DNA of 64,000 bases from Vampirovibrionales bacterium (GCA_016712355.1 JADJRF010000005.1:2170001-2234000), one strand, 5' to 3'; positions 52,179-60,838 are shown, counted from the stretch's first letter. The notes: generated by a model from the sequence alone, not told the origin. Made by a program: numbers and translations.

Positions 52179-53327
52179 TTAATGGGTTACCCCGCATGTC
52201 GAGGGTTCCGCACAGGGCTGCAAGGCGGCAGGCGCGGACGCGTCTGACAGACCGCGAGCGCAGATTTGCGCGACCACTTGATGCGCAACTCCTCGCAGGA
52301 TGGACGCGGAGTCAGATTCGGGATCGGACACGACAATAGGGCGGCCCTCGTCTGCTTCCGAACGAAGGCGAGAATGCAGGGGCAACGCGCCCAAAAACGG
52401 TACATCGAGTTCGCGCGCTGCAGCTTCCCCGCCGCCTGAACCGAACAGATAATCGCGGCTGCCGTCAGGCAAAGGATAGTAGCTCATGTTCTCAACAATG
52501 CCGAAAATCGGCACATTGGCGTTGGCAAACATCGCCAGACCTTTACGGCTATCGAGAATCGCAACCGGCTGCGGCGTGGTGACGATGACGGCGCCTACCA
52601 CCGGGGTGGCCTGAATAATCGTCAGTTGCGCATCGCCAGTGCCGGGCGGAAGATCGATAATCAGATAATCCAGCTCTCCCCAGGCGACATCAGTCAAAAA
52701 CTGACGAATGACCTTATCCAGCATCGGCCCGCGCCAGACCACCGGTTGATTGTCCTTCACCAGAAAGGCCATACTGATGACCTTGACGCCGTGGCTTTCC
52801 GGCGGCAGGAGCTTGCCAGTTGGCAAATCCTGCGCCAGTTTGGCGCCGCCCAGTCCCATCATCAAGGGGACGTTAGGCCCGTAAATATCAGCGTCGAGAA
52901 TGCCGACGCGAGCGCCTTCAGCGGCCATGGCGCAAGCCAGATTCACAGCGACGGTGGTTTTGCCCACGCCGCCCTTGCCGCTGGAAACCGCGATAATATT
53001 GCGAATTCCTTCGATCGGGGCCTGCGCCGGGGGCTTTGCGCCCAGCGTGACGGTTTTACTGGAAAATTCAGCGTGAACGGCGCTCACGCCAGGAACAACG
53101 CGGACGGCGGCCTCCGCATCCTCGCGAATCTTCTGCTTCAGGGGACAGGCCGTTGTCGTCAGCTTAATCTCAAAGCGCACGTTCCCACCGCAGACGGTCA
53201 GGTTGTCGATCATCCCCAGTTCGGTCAACGGGCGTCGGATGTCGGGATCGTTCACAGTAGCCAGCGCCGCCAGCACGGCCTCGCGCGAAACATCCGAAGC
53301 AGGAGCGGGAGAAGGGGAATCGGTCAT
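52179..53327 (-). CDS. apbC: Iron-sulfur cluster carrier ATPase, Mrp/ApbC type
   Basis: 382 residues. An N-terminal MIP18/DUF59 domain (VLAALATVNDPDIRRPLTEL) is followed by a P-loop ATPase of the MinD/Mrp class: VSSGKGGVGKTTVAVNLACA, LDADIYGPNVPLMMGLGG and DYLIIDLPPGTGDAQLTIIQ. The family's C-x-x-C cluster ligand is not found in the usual place: the segment IVENMSYYPLPDGSRDYLFG shows no CxxC. A C-terminal tail has several Cys (ICARG..LQPCAEPSTCGVTH). It lies downstream of nadA on the same strand. Confidence 0.85.
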   Translation of the reverse strand: MTDSPSPAPASDVSREAVLAALATVNDPDIRRPLTELGMIDNLTVCGGNVRFEIKLTTTACPLKQKIREDAEAAVRVVPGVSAVHAEFSSKTVTLGAKPPAQAPIEGIRNIIAVSSGKGGVGKTTVAVNLACAMAAEGARVGILDADIYGPNVPLMMGLGGAKLAQDLPTGKLLPPESHGVKVISMAFLVKDNQPVVWRGPMLDKVIRQFLTDVAWGELDYLIIDLPPGTGDAQLTIIQATPVVGAVIVTTPQPVAILDSRKGLAMFANANVPIFGIVENMSYYPLPDGSRDYLFGSGGGEAAARELDVPFLGALPLHSRLRSEADEGRPIVVSDPESDSASILRGVAHQVVAQICARGLSDASAPAALQPCAEPSTCGVTH

Positions 53328-53472
53328 GGGGAGCCATCCTTTCAGGCTTTCTTACCAGGTGCAGCGAATCGTTGCCATTGTCTCGCATCCAGCGCAAAAA
53401 TCGACGAAAAAGTGTTCAGGATCGCAGCGACGATCTCTAACCGACGCGCGACGGGCGCAGAAAATCAAACTC

Positions 53473-54453
53473 TCAGGAAGACGCCGCGCCTGCCAGCCTT
53501 AAAGATTCTCCGCGCGGAATCCGCAGCATGGAATCGATACACGCGCGCGCAGCCGTAAAAAGTGCGGGCGCAATTTCGATGGGCGTGTTGTCGCCGCGCA
53601 GGGTTTTCAAAACGTTCTCCAAACGCGTCAGCTTCATGTTAGGACAAATCGCCGAGGCGCGGGTCGGGGTAAAAAACAGTTTGTCCGGGCAGTCTGCCGC
53701 CAGACGCTGGCTGACGCCGTCTTCCGTACAGACGATAAACACATGGCGGTCGCTGGCTTTGGCAGCCTGAACAATGGCGGTCGTACTGCCAATAAAATCG
53801 GCCATGTCTTTAATTGGGTCGTCGCATTCCGGGTGCGCCAGAATGACGGCTTGCGGATACTCGCGCTTGAGCTTGAGAACGTCTTCCGGCTCCATTCGCA
53901 TATGGGTGGGGCAGAACCCGTCAAAATACGTCACGCGAACCTCGGGGACCTGAGTCTGGGCGTATCGGGCCAAATTGCGATCGGGGACAAACAGGACCTC
54001 GTCAACTCCGCGCTCCTGGGCCGCAAAACGCACTACGTCAGAGGCGTTGGCGCTGGTGCAGCAATAATCGGATAGCGCTTTGACGGCGGCAGAAGTGTTG
54101 ACATACGCAATGGTCGGCAGCCCCGGATGCGCCTCCTGAAAGGCCTTGAGATCTCCTTCGGTAATCATGTCGGCCATCGGGCAACCCGCGTGCGGATTGG
54201 CCAGGTACACGGTTTTTTGCGGCGAGAGCAGTTTGGCGGTTTCCGCCATAAAGTGAACGCCACAAAACACAATAACCTCGGCGTCCGTTTGGGCGGCGAT
54301 TTGGGACAGGCCCAGGGAGTCGCCATGGTGATCGGCCACATCCTGCACGTCGACGCGCTCATAAAGATGCGCCAGAATGACGGCATTGCGTTCGCGCTTG
54401 AGGGCGCGAATTTCTTGAATCATCGCCTGCTTATGTTCGATCGCCGATATCAT
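53473..54453 (-). CDS. nadA: Quinolinate synthase A
   Basis: 326 residues. It condenses iminoaspartate with DHAP to quinolinate in NAD synthesis and holds a [4Fe-4S] cluster. Motifs: AVILAHLYERVDVQDVADHH, GDSLGLSQIA, VIVFCGVHFMAETAKLLSP, CPMADM, YVNTSAAVKALSDYCCTSAN, FDGFCPTHMRME, AHPECDDPIKDMADFIGSTT and FTPTRASAICPNMKLTRLEN. Cluster ligands are probably among C-GVHF, the CCTSAN segment and C-PNMK. nadB and nadC are not in the window. Mrp next to it could supply the cluster. Confidence 0.96.
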   Translation of the reverse strand: MISAIEHKQAMIQEIRALKRERNAVILAHLYERVDVQDVADHHGDSLGLSQIAAQTDAEVIVFCGVHFMAETAKLLSPQKTVYLANPHAGCPMADMITEGDLKAFQEAHPGLPTIAYVNTSAAVKALSDYCCTSANASDVVRFAAQERGVDEVLFVPDRNLARYAQTQVPEVRVTYFDGFCPTHMRMEPEDVLKLKREYPQAVILAHPECDDPIKDMADFIGSTTAIVQAAKASDRHVFIVCTEDGVSQRLAADCPDKLFFTPTRASAICPNMKLTRLENVLKTLRGDNTPIEIAPALFTAARACIDSMLRIPRGESLRLAGAASS

Positions 54454-54640
54454 GGAAACAAGGCCTTTCTTCTTTTATAGAGATATAGAGAGCGATTCAA
54501 TAGAGAGTGACCAGACAACGGAAGACGTCACTGGCGCTATTGTAGCGCTTCTGAAGCGACCTTTCCTATATATAGGGAAGCGCGTACAGCTAAACTCCGT
54601 CATAACGTGGATTTCTATAATTGTAATAGCGAAGAAGCCC

Positions 54641-54663
54641 CCCTCACCCATCTGAGGGATTTT
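54641..54663 (+). terminator. Orphan terminator hairpin
   Basis: CCCTCA (54641-54646) pairs with TGAGGG (54653-54658), followed by ATTTTT. It does not follow an annotated plus-strand gene. Confidence 0.5.
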
Positions 54664-54786
54664 TGGTGTTCCCTCCAAGAGCCCTGCCAAAGAAAAATCG
54701 GCTTGCTGAAAGGCGTTTACGCTTTTATGGCATCTGATCGCCTTCTGCAAAATCCTGAAAATTATCTGGTTTGAGGGGAACAGCCC

Positions 54787-54814
54787 TTGCATTTCTGTGA
54801 ACAGACGTTATAAT
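54787..54814 (+). promoter_or_regulatory. Promoter of the HU gene
   Basis: TTGCAT (54787-54792), 16-bp spacer, TATAAT (54809-54814), a consensus -10, about 35 bp before the start codon. Confidence 0.75.
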
Positions 54815-54848
54815 CGCTTTAACGGTTTACAGAAAGGAGGTGATACAG

Positions 54849-55127
54849 ATGAATAAAGAAGAATTGGTACAAGAGGTCGCCAAAAAGACCAAATATTCGC
54901 AAAAGCAGGTCGCTGAGATTCTGAGTCAAACCTTGGAAACCGTACAGAAGTCGGTCGCCAAAGGTAAAAAAGTCACTCTGGTTGGCTTTGGGACGTTTGA
55001 ACCTCGCAAACGCGCCGCTCGTACGGGCCGCAACCCGCAAACGGGCAAGGAGCTGAAGATTCCTGCCAAAGTGGTGCCCGCTTTCTCCGCTGGCAAAAAG
55101 TTCAAGGAACTCGTCTCCAAAAAGTAG
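54849..55127 (+). CDS. hup: DNA-binding protein HU
   Basis: 92 residues. MNKEELVQEVAKKTKYSQKQ is followed by helix 2, and the beta-arm has VTLVGFGTFEPRKRAARTGR, NPQTGKELKIPAKVVPAFSA and GKKFKEL, with the conserved arm 'GR.P.TG..i.Ip'. It bends and compacts DNA as a dimer. The start is ATG 54849 (GTG 54840 is not needed), preceded by a very strong ribosome site, aaaggaggtgata. Strong promoter and terminator on both sides; monocistronic. No odd features. Confidence 0.97.
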   Translation: MNKEELVQEVAKKTKYSQKQVAEILSQTLETVQKSVAKGKKVTLVGFGTFEPRKRAARTGRNPQTGKELKIPAKVVPAFSAGKKFKELVSKK

Positions 55128-55150
55128 TCGAGCGCTTATTGAACCCACGC

Positions 55151-55184
55151 AACGACCTGCCTTTACGGGCGGGTCGTTTGTTTT
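55151..55184 (+). terminator. Terminator of the HU gene
   Basis: AACGACC (55151-55157) pairs with GGTCGTT (55172-55178), with an extra GCC/GGC part inside, followed by TGTTTT. Confidence 0.75.
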
Positions 55185-55267
55185 GGGGAGGCCATGACAG
55201 GCAAACATCGACGCGCCTATGCTACAATCCTTGCCGTTGCGCCACGATTGGGAGCCTTTGCGCCTTT

Positions 55268-55900
55268 ATGACCATCGCTGTATTTTTGGACCGGGACGGC
55301 ACGCTGAATCAGGAAGCCGGCTATATCCGCGAGATAGACAAGCTGACGCTGATTCCCGGCGCGGCGCAGGCGGTTCGTCGACTGAATGACGCCGGATTGC
55401 TGAGCGTGTTGACGACCAATCAATCTGGGGTAGCGCGCGGATTCTACGACGAGGCGCATATTCTGGCGCTGCACGCCCGACTCGCCCAGTTGCTGGAGGC
55501 GCAAGCCGGCGCCCGACTCGACGCCTATTACTATTGCCCTTTCCATGAGCGGGGCGTCGTTGAAGCCTATCGTCAGGACAGCCCGCTGCGAAAACCCGCC
55601 ACCGGCATGATTGATCGCGCCTGTGAGGCCTTTCCTGCGATCGACCGCGCACGCTCGTTTGTGGTGGGCGACAAACCGAGCGACGTCTCTTTCGCCGTCA
55701 ATGCGGGTTGCCGCTCGGTGATGCTTAAAACAGGCTACGGCGCGCGCGCCTTGGCTGGGCAGTACCAGCAGATGATTCATCCGCCGGAGCGAATCTGCGA
55801 CTCTATCGTCGAGGCCGTTGACTGGATTCTGTCTCAAACGGCGACGGCTCATGCCGCCATCGAGGCCAATCCGACGGCTGCGCCGCCTCAAGGCGGATAG
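55268..55900 (+). CDS. gmhB: HAD-family bisphosphatase, GmhB-like
   Basis: 210 residues. HAD motif I is FLDRDGTLN (D8, D10), motif II TTNQSGVARGF, motif III near SPLRKPATGM and motif IV VVGDKPSDVSFAVNAGCRSV. This fits D-glycero-beta-D-manno-heptose-1,7-bisphosphate 7-phosphatase, which makes the ADP-heptose precursor for lipopolysaccharide, or its relative histidinol-phosphatase. The zinc loop is incomplete: C-P-F-H is present but the later CxC is replaced (Q-D-S-P-L-RKP). So the specific substrate is uncertain. It lies upstream of rpsE by 190 bp. Confidence 0.75.
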   Translation: MTIAVFLDRDGTLNQEAGYIREIDKLTLIPGAAQAVRRLNDAGLLSVLTTNQSGVARGFYDEAHILALHARLAQLLEAQAGARLDAYYYCPFHERGVVEAYRQDSPLRKPATGMIDRACEAFPAIDRARSFVVGDKPSDVSFAVNAGCRSVMLKTGYGARALAGQYQQMIHPPERICDSIVEAVDWILSQTATAHAAIEANPTAAPPQGG

Positions 55901-56090
55901 CGCTTGCGGTTGTGTCCCGCCAATGCCCCGGGACATTTGGCCTTAAGTCGTCTTGTCGCGAAAAATCCCTTGTGTTACAGTGACGGTTCGCTAGGCGCAA
56001 GCGCGTGTCCAGAGTTCTTAAAACGCCCTCGCCCGGCCTGTTTTTCACCCGTCCCTCTCTATACTTAATGCATAAGGATTTGAAGAACGA

Positions 56091-56636
56091 ATGGAACCTT
56101 CGGCCAGACAAAACCCAAATCCGAGTCAGGGCGCCCCGGGCGCGGCTGGCGCTGATAGCGAATGGCAAGAAAAGGTCATTCAGATTCGCCGCGTGACCAA
56201 AGTCGTTAAAGGCGGCAAAAAACTGAGCTTCCGGGCCGTCGTCATTGTCGGCAACGGCAAAGGCCTGGTCGGCCTCGGCATTGGCAAGTCCAATGAAGTC
56301 ATCGGCGCCATCCAGAAAGGCGTCGCGGAAGCCCGCAAACACTTGGTTTCCGTACGGATTCACAAGAAAACCATTCCGCATATGGTGAAATCGAAAGCCG
56401 GCGGCAGTTTGATGGTGATGCGCCCCGCATCGGAAGGCACCGGCGTCATTGCCGGCGGCGCCGCGCGCGCTGTATTTGAATTAGCGGGCGTGGAAAACAT
56501 TCTGTCCAAGTCGCTCGGATCAAATTCGCCCCTGAACGTGGCGCGCGCCGCCATCAAGGGGCTGGAAGAGCTGCGGACGTTTGAAGAGATTGCCCGTAAC
56601 CGCGGCTTCTCTTCCGTAAAAGAAATGTTGGTCTAA
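56091..56636 (+). CDS. rpsE: Small ribosomal subunit protein uS5
   Basis: 181 residues. uS5 motifs: QEKVIQIRRVTKVVKGGKKL, VVIVGNGKGLVGLGIGKSNE and GVIAGGAARAVFELAGVENI, then KSLGSNSPLNVARAAIKGLE. A Ser/Gly/Ala-rich N-terminal extension of about 25 residues is present. It is the first gene of the short group rpsE-rpmD-rplO-secY-adk; rplR, usually directly upstream, is replaced by a gap and gmhB. The ribosome-site area is 'aaggatttgaagaacga'. It assembles in the 30S decoding region. Confidence 0.96.
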   Translation: MEPSARQNPNPSQGAPGAAGADSEWQEKVIQIRRVTKVVKGGKKLSFRAVVIVGNGKGLVGLGIGKSNEVIGAIQKGVAEARKHLVSVRIHKKTIPHMVKSKAGGSLMVMRPASEGTGVIAGGAARAVFELAGVENILSKSLGSNSPLNVARAAIKGLEELRTFEEIARNRGFSSVKEMLV

Positions 56637-56656
56637 CGCGCGAAAAGGAACCTGTC

Positions 56657-56848
56657 ATGCCAAAATCCGGCAAAAAATTGAATATCCGCCTGACGCGCAG
56701 CCTGATCGGACGCCCGATGACGCAAAAGAAAATCGCCATCGCGCTCGGCTTGAGAAAGTCCAACGATCTCGTGTCGCACGACGATTCGCCCACTATCCGT
56801 GGGATGGTCAACAAAATTTCGCACCTGATTACGGTGGAGGTCGCTTAA
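56657..56848 (+). CDS. rpmD: Large ribosomal subunit protein uL30
   Basis: 63 residues. uL30 pattern: KKLNIRLTRSLIGRPMTQKK, ALGLRKSNDLVSHDDSPTIR, GMVNKISHLITVEV. A ribosome site 'aaaggaa' lies 8 bases upstream. It directly follows rpsE (20 bp) and precedes rplO (2 bp), in normal spc order. No odd features. Confidence 0.95.
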   Translation: MPKSGKKLNIRLTRSLIGRPMTQKKIAIALGLRKSNDLVSHDDSPTIRGMVNKISHLITVEVA

Positions 56849-56850
56849 CG

Positions 56851-57345
56851 ATGTCTTCTTCCGCGCCTGCGCAATCCGCAGAAGCTCTTAATCTCAGCAA
56901 CGTGCGCCCCGCAAAGGGAGCCGTTAAAAATCGCCTGCGCGTCGGTCGCGGTCGCGCCTCCGGGGCGGGCAAAACCTGTAACCGCGGGCATAACGGCGAA
57001 GGCCAGCGCTCTGGACAATCGCGCAAGCGGGGTTTTGAGGGCGGTCAAATGCCGCAATACCGCAAGATGCCCAAAATCGGCAAGTTTTTTCAACCGCGCG
57101 TCAGCAAATGGCTTGAACTGAACGTGGGCGACTTGCCGCGCGTACTGGCGGTCGGCGAAACGGCGTTGACGTATGAAGTCCTTCGCGAGCGCGGCTTTTT
57201 GCGCCCGGGAATGGAAGGTCTGCGTCTACTGGGCAAGGGCGAATGCGACCGTAAGGTAACGGTGCATGCGCACCATGTTACGGCGGGCGCACGCGAAAAA
57301 ATTGAAGCCGCAGGCGGCGCCATCGAGCTGGCCAAAGCCCCCTAA
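56851..57345 (+). CDS. rplO: Large ribosomal subunit protein uL15
   Basis: 164 residues. uL15 motifs: LNLSNVRPAKGAVKNRLRVG, GRGRASGAGKTCNRGHNGEG (the Gly/Arg-rich core), RSGQSRKRGFEGGQMPQYRK and the C-terminal LRLLGKGECDRKVTVHAHHV and ARE. A short Ser/Ala-rich leader opens the protein. ATG 56851 lies two bases after the rpmD stop; ribosome site 'ggaggt'. It is followed by secY, as in the standard order. Confidence 0.95.
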   Translation: MSSSAPAQSAEALNLSNVRPAKGAVKNRLRVGRGRASGAGKTCNRGHNGEGQRSGQSRKRGFEGGQMPQYRKMPKIGKFFQPRVSKWLELNVGDLPRVLAVGETALTYEVLRERGFLRPGMEGLRLLGKGECDRKVTVHAHHVTAGAREKIEAAGGAIELAKAP

Positions 57346-57402
57346 CTCTCTACCGACGCTGTTAACGCCCTTGGGCGAGTCTGTTTTTAGGCCTGAAATC
57401 CG

Positions 57403-58743
57403 GTGAGCCGACCTACCTCTCTTAAACGCAATCCGCGCTCGCAGATCCCCAAGCTCGGGGATTTTGCCGCCATGTTTCAGGCTTCTGGCCTGAAAGAGAA
57501 GCTGCTGTTTACCGGCATTGCGATCGCCCTGTTTCGCTTAGGCGTTCAGATTCCAGTGTGGGGCGTGACGCCTCACGCAATGGGGCATTTGGTCCGTCAG
57601 GGCCTGGCCGGATTTCTGGACTTGTTTTCCGGCGGCGCGTTGAGCAAGCTGTCTGTCATGGCGCTGGGGATTGGTCCCTATATTACGGCGTCGATCATTT
57701 TGCAGTTGATGACGGTCGCCATTCCGCGTCTGGAAGAAATGCAAAAAGAAGAAGGGGAAATTGGCCGCAAAAAAATTGCGCAGTTTACGCGATATTTGTC
57801 GGTATTTCTGGCCGTGTTCCAAGGGTTTTTTATTGCCCGGCTGATGTGGCCCTATTTGCTGCCCGGCGTTAACGTGGCTTTCTTCACCGTATCCACGGTG
57901 CTTTCTCTCACAGCGGGCTCTATGTTCGCCTTGTGGCTGGCGGAACTCATTACCGATCGCGGCATCGGCAACGGCGGATCCATCCTGATTTTTGCAGGGA
58001 TTCTGGCCGGGCTGCCGATTTATTTTAGTCAGACGTATACGCTGGTATCGGGCGATCCCGGTAAATCGTTCATGCTGTTGCTCTTGATGGGCGTCTTTCT
58101 GGCGCTGATTGCCCTGATTATCGTCTTGCAGCTGGCCGAACGACGCGTGCCGATTTCAAGCGCCAAGCGACAGGTGGGCAACAAAATTTACGGCGGCCAG
58201 AATACCCATATTCCCTTCAAAATCAATCCGGCGGGCGTGATGCCGATTATCTTCGCGTTTGCCGTGATTGCTTTCCCCTCGACGTTGTTTCAAATGACCA
58301 GCCCGCAGCCCCATACCTGGTTGTACGATGCCAAGCTGTTTTATGAAACCTATTTGGGCTATAGCGGCTGGTTTTTCGCGCTGGTCATGTTCACGCTGGT
58401 CGTGTTTTTCACGTTCTTCTACGCCTCTATCGCTCCCGGTATGCAGCCGCGCGACATTGCTGAGAATCTCAAAAAATACGGCAGCAGCATCCCCGGCGTA
58501 AAACCTGGACGGCCAACGGCGGAAAAACTGGAAGAGATTCTCGGACGCATTATCTGGGTGGGCGCGGCAGCGTTGGCGATTATCACGCTGGTGGCGAGCG
58601 CCGCTCCTAAAATTCTAGGCATTAGCACGTTGGCAGGTTTGGGAGCCACATCGCTGCTGATTCTGGTGGGCGTGGCGCTGGATACGCTCAATCAAATTCG
58701 CGTCCATTTGATGGCCCGCCAGTATGAAGGGTTTTTGAAGTAG
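57403..58743 (+). CDS. secY: Protein translocase subunit SecY
   Basis: 446 residues, GTG start 57403 with little ribosome-site support. The ten-helix channel of the Sec translocase. Recognisable: LLFTGIAIALFRLGVQIPVW, LFSGGALSKLSVMALGIGPY (plug helix and TM2 region), RIPISSAKRQ-like VPISSAKRQVGNKIYGGQN, and FFYASIAPGMQPRDIAENLK, all characteristic. The end is ARQYEGFLK. It is downstream of rplO by 57 bp and upstream of adk by 112 bp. The order matches the conserved spc operon tail. Confidence 0.96.
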   Translation: MSRPTSLKRNPRSQIPKLGDFAAMFQASGLKEKLLFTGIAIALFRLGVQIPVWGVTPHAMGHLVRQGLAGFLDLFSGGALSKLSVMALGIGPYITASIILQLMTVAIPRLEEMQKEEGEIGRKKIAQFTRYLSVFLAVFQGFFIARLMWPYLLPGVNVAFFTVSTVLSLTAGSMFALWLAELITDRGIGNGGSILIFAGILAGLPIYFSQTYTLVSGDPGKSFMLLLLMGVFLALIALIIVLQLAERRVPISSAKRQVGNKIYGGQNTHIPFKINPAGVMPIIFAFAVIAFPSTLFQMTSPQPHTWLYDAKLFYETYLGYSGWFFALVMFTLVVFFTFFYASIAPGMQPRDIAENLKKYGSSIPGVKPGRPTAEKLEEILGRIIWVGAAALAIITLVASAAPKILGISTLAGLGATSLLILVGVALDTLNQIRVHLMARQYEGFLK

Positions 58744-58855
58744 GGTTAATGGATTCCGTTAAAGTTTGCGCACGTCGAGTCGATTGGATTACTCACAAGC
58801 GCTTTGAGCCACACGCGCAGTTCGCATCATCGCAATAGGCAGGAGAGCAGCCGCT

Positions 58856-59641
58856 ATGAAGGCAGATCATCTGGAACTTCGGGGTAAACGCTTTTTTCCA
58901 TTCATCGCGCCACCCAATGGCGGCAAAGGCACCCAAACGCATGCCTTGCTCAAGGCCTTCCCCAAGCTGCTGGAACGCATTGATATGGGCGCTCTCTTAC
59001 GGGAAGCCGTCACAGATCCCGCCAACCCTCTGGGCCCGCGCATTCGCGAACGTCTGAAACAGGGCAGTCTGGTGGACAGCGATATCGTCATGCAGACCCT
59101 GCAAGGGGAATTGCATCGCATCGTCAAACGCAACCCCAAGGTAATGGGCTATATTCTGGATGGGTTTCCACGCAACGCCGAACAGGTGGAGCGACTGGAA
59201 TCCGTCTGCGAACGCGAAGGCGCAGAAATCGCCCGTGCTTTCTACCTGAACGTCCCCGATTCCATTATCGTCGAGCGCGCCGCGGGTCGGGTTTTTTGCC
59301 TGTATTGCAAGCAGTCGTTCAACTTGCGCATCGAGGGGATGAAGTCGCACTACTGCCCAGTAGTCAGCCGCAGCGTCACGGAAAGCGATACGCACGATTA
59401 TTTTCAGCGCGATGACGACCATGAGGATGTGATTAAGTCGCGCTTACAGCTCTTTCATGACGATACCGCGCCGATTATCGCCTGTTTCCGCGAAAAAGGG
59501 CTGCTGGAAGAAATCAACGGCGATCGTCCCGTGCAAACCATTACCGAAGACATCCTCTCGCGGATGAATATCAGTCTTAAAAACCTGAAAATCCACGCTG
59601 CTAAAGCAGAAACCGACCATCCGCCTTTTCCGGCGCCTTAA
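58856..59641 (+). CDS. adk: Adenylate kinase-like protein with atypical P-loop
   Basis: 261 residues. Adenylate kinase order is kept: P-loop region (residues 18-26), then IDMGALLREAV in place of 'STGDMLR', GYILDGFPRNAEQVERLE (normal GFPR), LID domain with FCLYCKQSFNLR and HYCPVV (three Cys, zinc-type but irregular), and DDDHEDVIKSRLQLFHDDTA. The P-loop reads APPNGGKGTQT: the usual GxxGxGK first Gly is Ala and the fourth position is Asn. C-terminal tail longer than usual (about 215 residues is standard). It probably makes ADP from ATP and AMP, but activity is less certain than for a standard Adk. Confidence 0.8.
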   Translation: MKADHLELRGKRFFPFIAPPNGGKGTQTHALLKAFPKLLERIDMGALLREAVTDPANPLGPRIRERLKQGSLVDSDIVMQTLQGELHRIVKRNPKVMGYILDGFPRNAEQVERLESVCEREGAEIARAFYLNVPDSIIVERAAGRVFCLYCKQSFNLRIEGMKSHYCPVVSRSVTESDTHDYFQRDDDHEDVIKSRLQLFHDDTAPIIACFREKGLLEEINGDRPVQTITEDILSRMNISLKNLKIHAAKAETDHPPFPAP

Positions 59642-59737
59642 GGCGTTTTTACTGAGTTCTGAAGGCGCGATAATCCTCAGGCTTCGTTCGCGCGCCCCTC
59701 TCCGGTCCAAAGCCTCGCTTTTGCTGCCACAGGGAAG

Positions 59738-60838
59738 TCATTCGACGTCCTCGAGAAAAGCCTCCCCGTGGGCTGTTTCCGTCTGAGAATCCCGCACGGC
59801 GCGCTGACGATGAACCCGTCGGGAGGCTTCACGGTTTTTGCCTTTCAAGCGGAATTCTTCCCGCGTTCTACCGCGTCCGACGGCGTCCAGCCGTTTCAGG
59901 CCATACTCGCTTTTAGCGCTTTCGCGTTTGAGCCTTTCGGCGCATTCACGCGCTTCCGCTTGAAACACGCAATAGCGCTCGTATCGGGCCCTATCAAGCT
60001 CTCCGCCGGATTGGGCTCGTACGGCGCAATCGATCTCATCCAGATGCAGACAATTGGCGAAGGCGCAGTCTGGGCGCCAGGCGGCAAACTCATGAAAAGC
60101 GCGCTCCAGCGCAGGGGGCAGCGTGTCGGTAAACTTCAGATTGCTGAATCCGGGCGTGTCGGCGACCCACGCGTGGGGGCGAACCTCCAGCAGCGCGGCA
60201 TGGCGCGTGGTATGACGTCCGCGACCTATCTTTCCAGAGACGTCAGCCACTCGCAATCGCAAGGCGGGATTGAGCGCGTTTAACAAAGACGATTTGCCCA
60301 CCCCGCTGGGGCCCGCCAGCGCTGTCACTTTGCCGGTTAACGCTTCGACCAGCGCGGTTAGGGTGTCAGGATCGCGTATCGAAGCCTTTATCGCAGGGGT
60401 GTTGAGGTGATCCTCATAGCGATGGGCGATCGCGTCGATTGCGTCACGCGGCGCCAGATCCTGCTTGCTGAGGCACAAGAGCGCGTCAATTCCGCAGAGC
60501 GCGGCGCGAATCAGCAACCGCTCCACCGCTTCGTCATTAAACGCCGGGTCCAGAACCGAGTGAACGATCAGAACCTGATCGATATTGGCGACTCGAGGAC
60601 GGGCCAGCTCGACGCGACGCGGCAGGATTTCCACAATCCGCGCAGCGCCGTTGATGTCGTCCAGTCGATCGAGCGCCACCCAATCGCCGCAAAGCGCTTC
60701 GACGCCAGTTTTTCGCAGGAGACCGCGCAAGGCGCATTCATAGCGGCGTCCGTCGTATTCGACGGTATGGCGATCCGAATGCGAGGCGATCACGCGCCCC
60801 ACCGGAGCATCGGGAAGGTGATTAGACTCCGGCGGCAT
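59738..60838 (-). CDS. rsgA: Ribosome small-subunit-dependent GTPase RsgA (YjeQ)
   Basis: 366 residues. A circularly permuted GTPase that checks late 30S assembly. Motifs in order G4, G1, G3: LCLSKQD (124-127), GPSGVGKSSLLN (176-187), DTPG (227-230). An OB-fold N-terminus is followed by a zinc site C258, C263, H265, C271 (CAFANCLHLDEIDC). The C-terminal tail is Arg/Lys/Glu-rich, longer than in E. coli (350). ATG 60838 lies 17 bases inside the end of the mqnA gene, so the two overlap out of frame and are likely coupled. Confidence 0.93.
   Translation of the reverse strand: MPPESNHLPDAPVGRVIASHSDRHTVEYDGRRYECALRGLLRKTGVEALCGDWVALDRLDDINGAARIVEILPRRVELARPRVANIDQVLIVHSVLDPAFNDEAVERLLIRAALCGIDALLCLSKQDLAPRDAIDAIAHRYEDHLNTPAIKASIRDPDTLTALVEALTGKVTALAGPSGVGKSSLLNALNPALRLRVADVSGKIGRGRHTTRHAALLEVRPHAWVADTPGFSNLKFTDTLPPALERAFHEFAAWRPDCAFANCLHLDEIDCAVRAQSGGELDRARYERYCVFQAEARECAERLKRESAKSEYGLKRLDAVGRGRTREEFRLKGKNREASRRVHRQRAVRDSQTETAHGEAFLEDVE

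Larger units (their letters stand above)
54454..54848. other. 395-bp gap between nadA and HU
   Basis: It holds A/T-rich sequence with the near-palindrome TTCCTATATATAGGGAA near 54563-54579, a terminator-like hairpin at 54641-54663, and the HU promoter. No gene was recognised. Confidence 0.5.

Noticed and set aside
52626..53558. Plus-strand 310-codon frame opposite mrp
   Set aside because: Antisense of the Mrp/ApbC gene; no ribosome site or motif.
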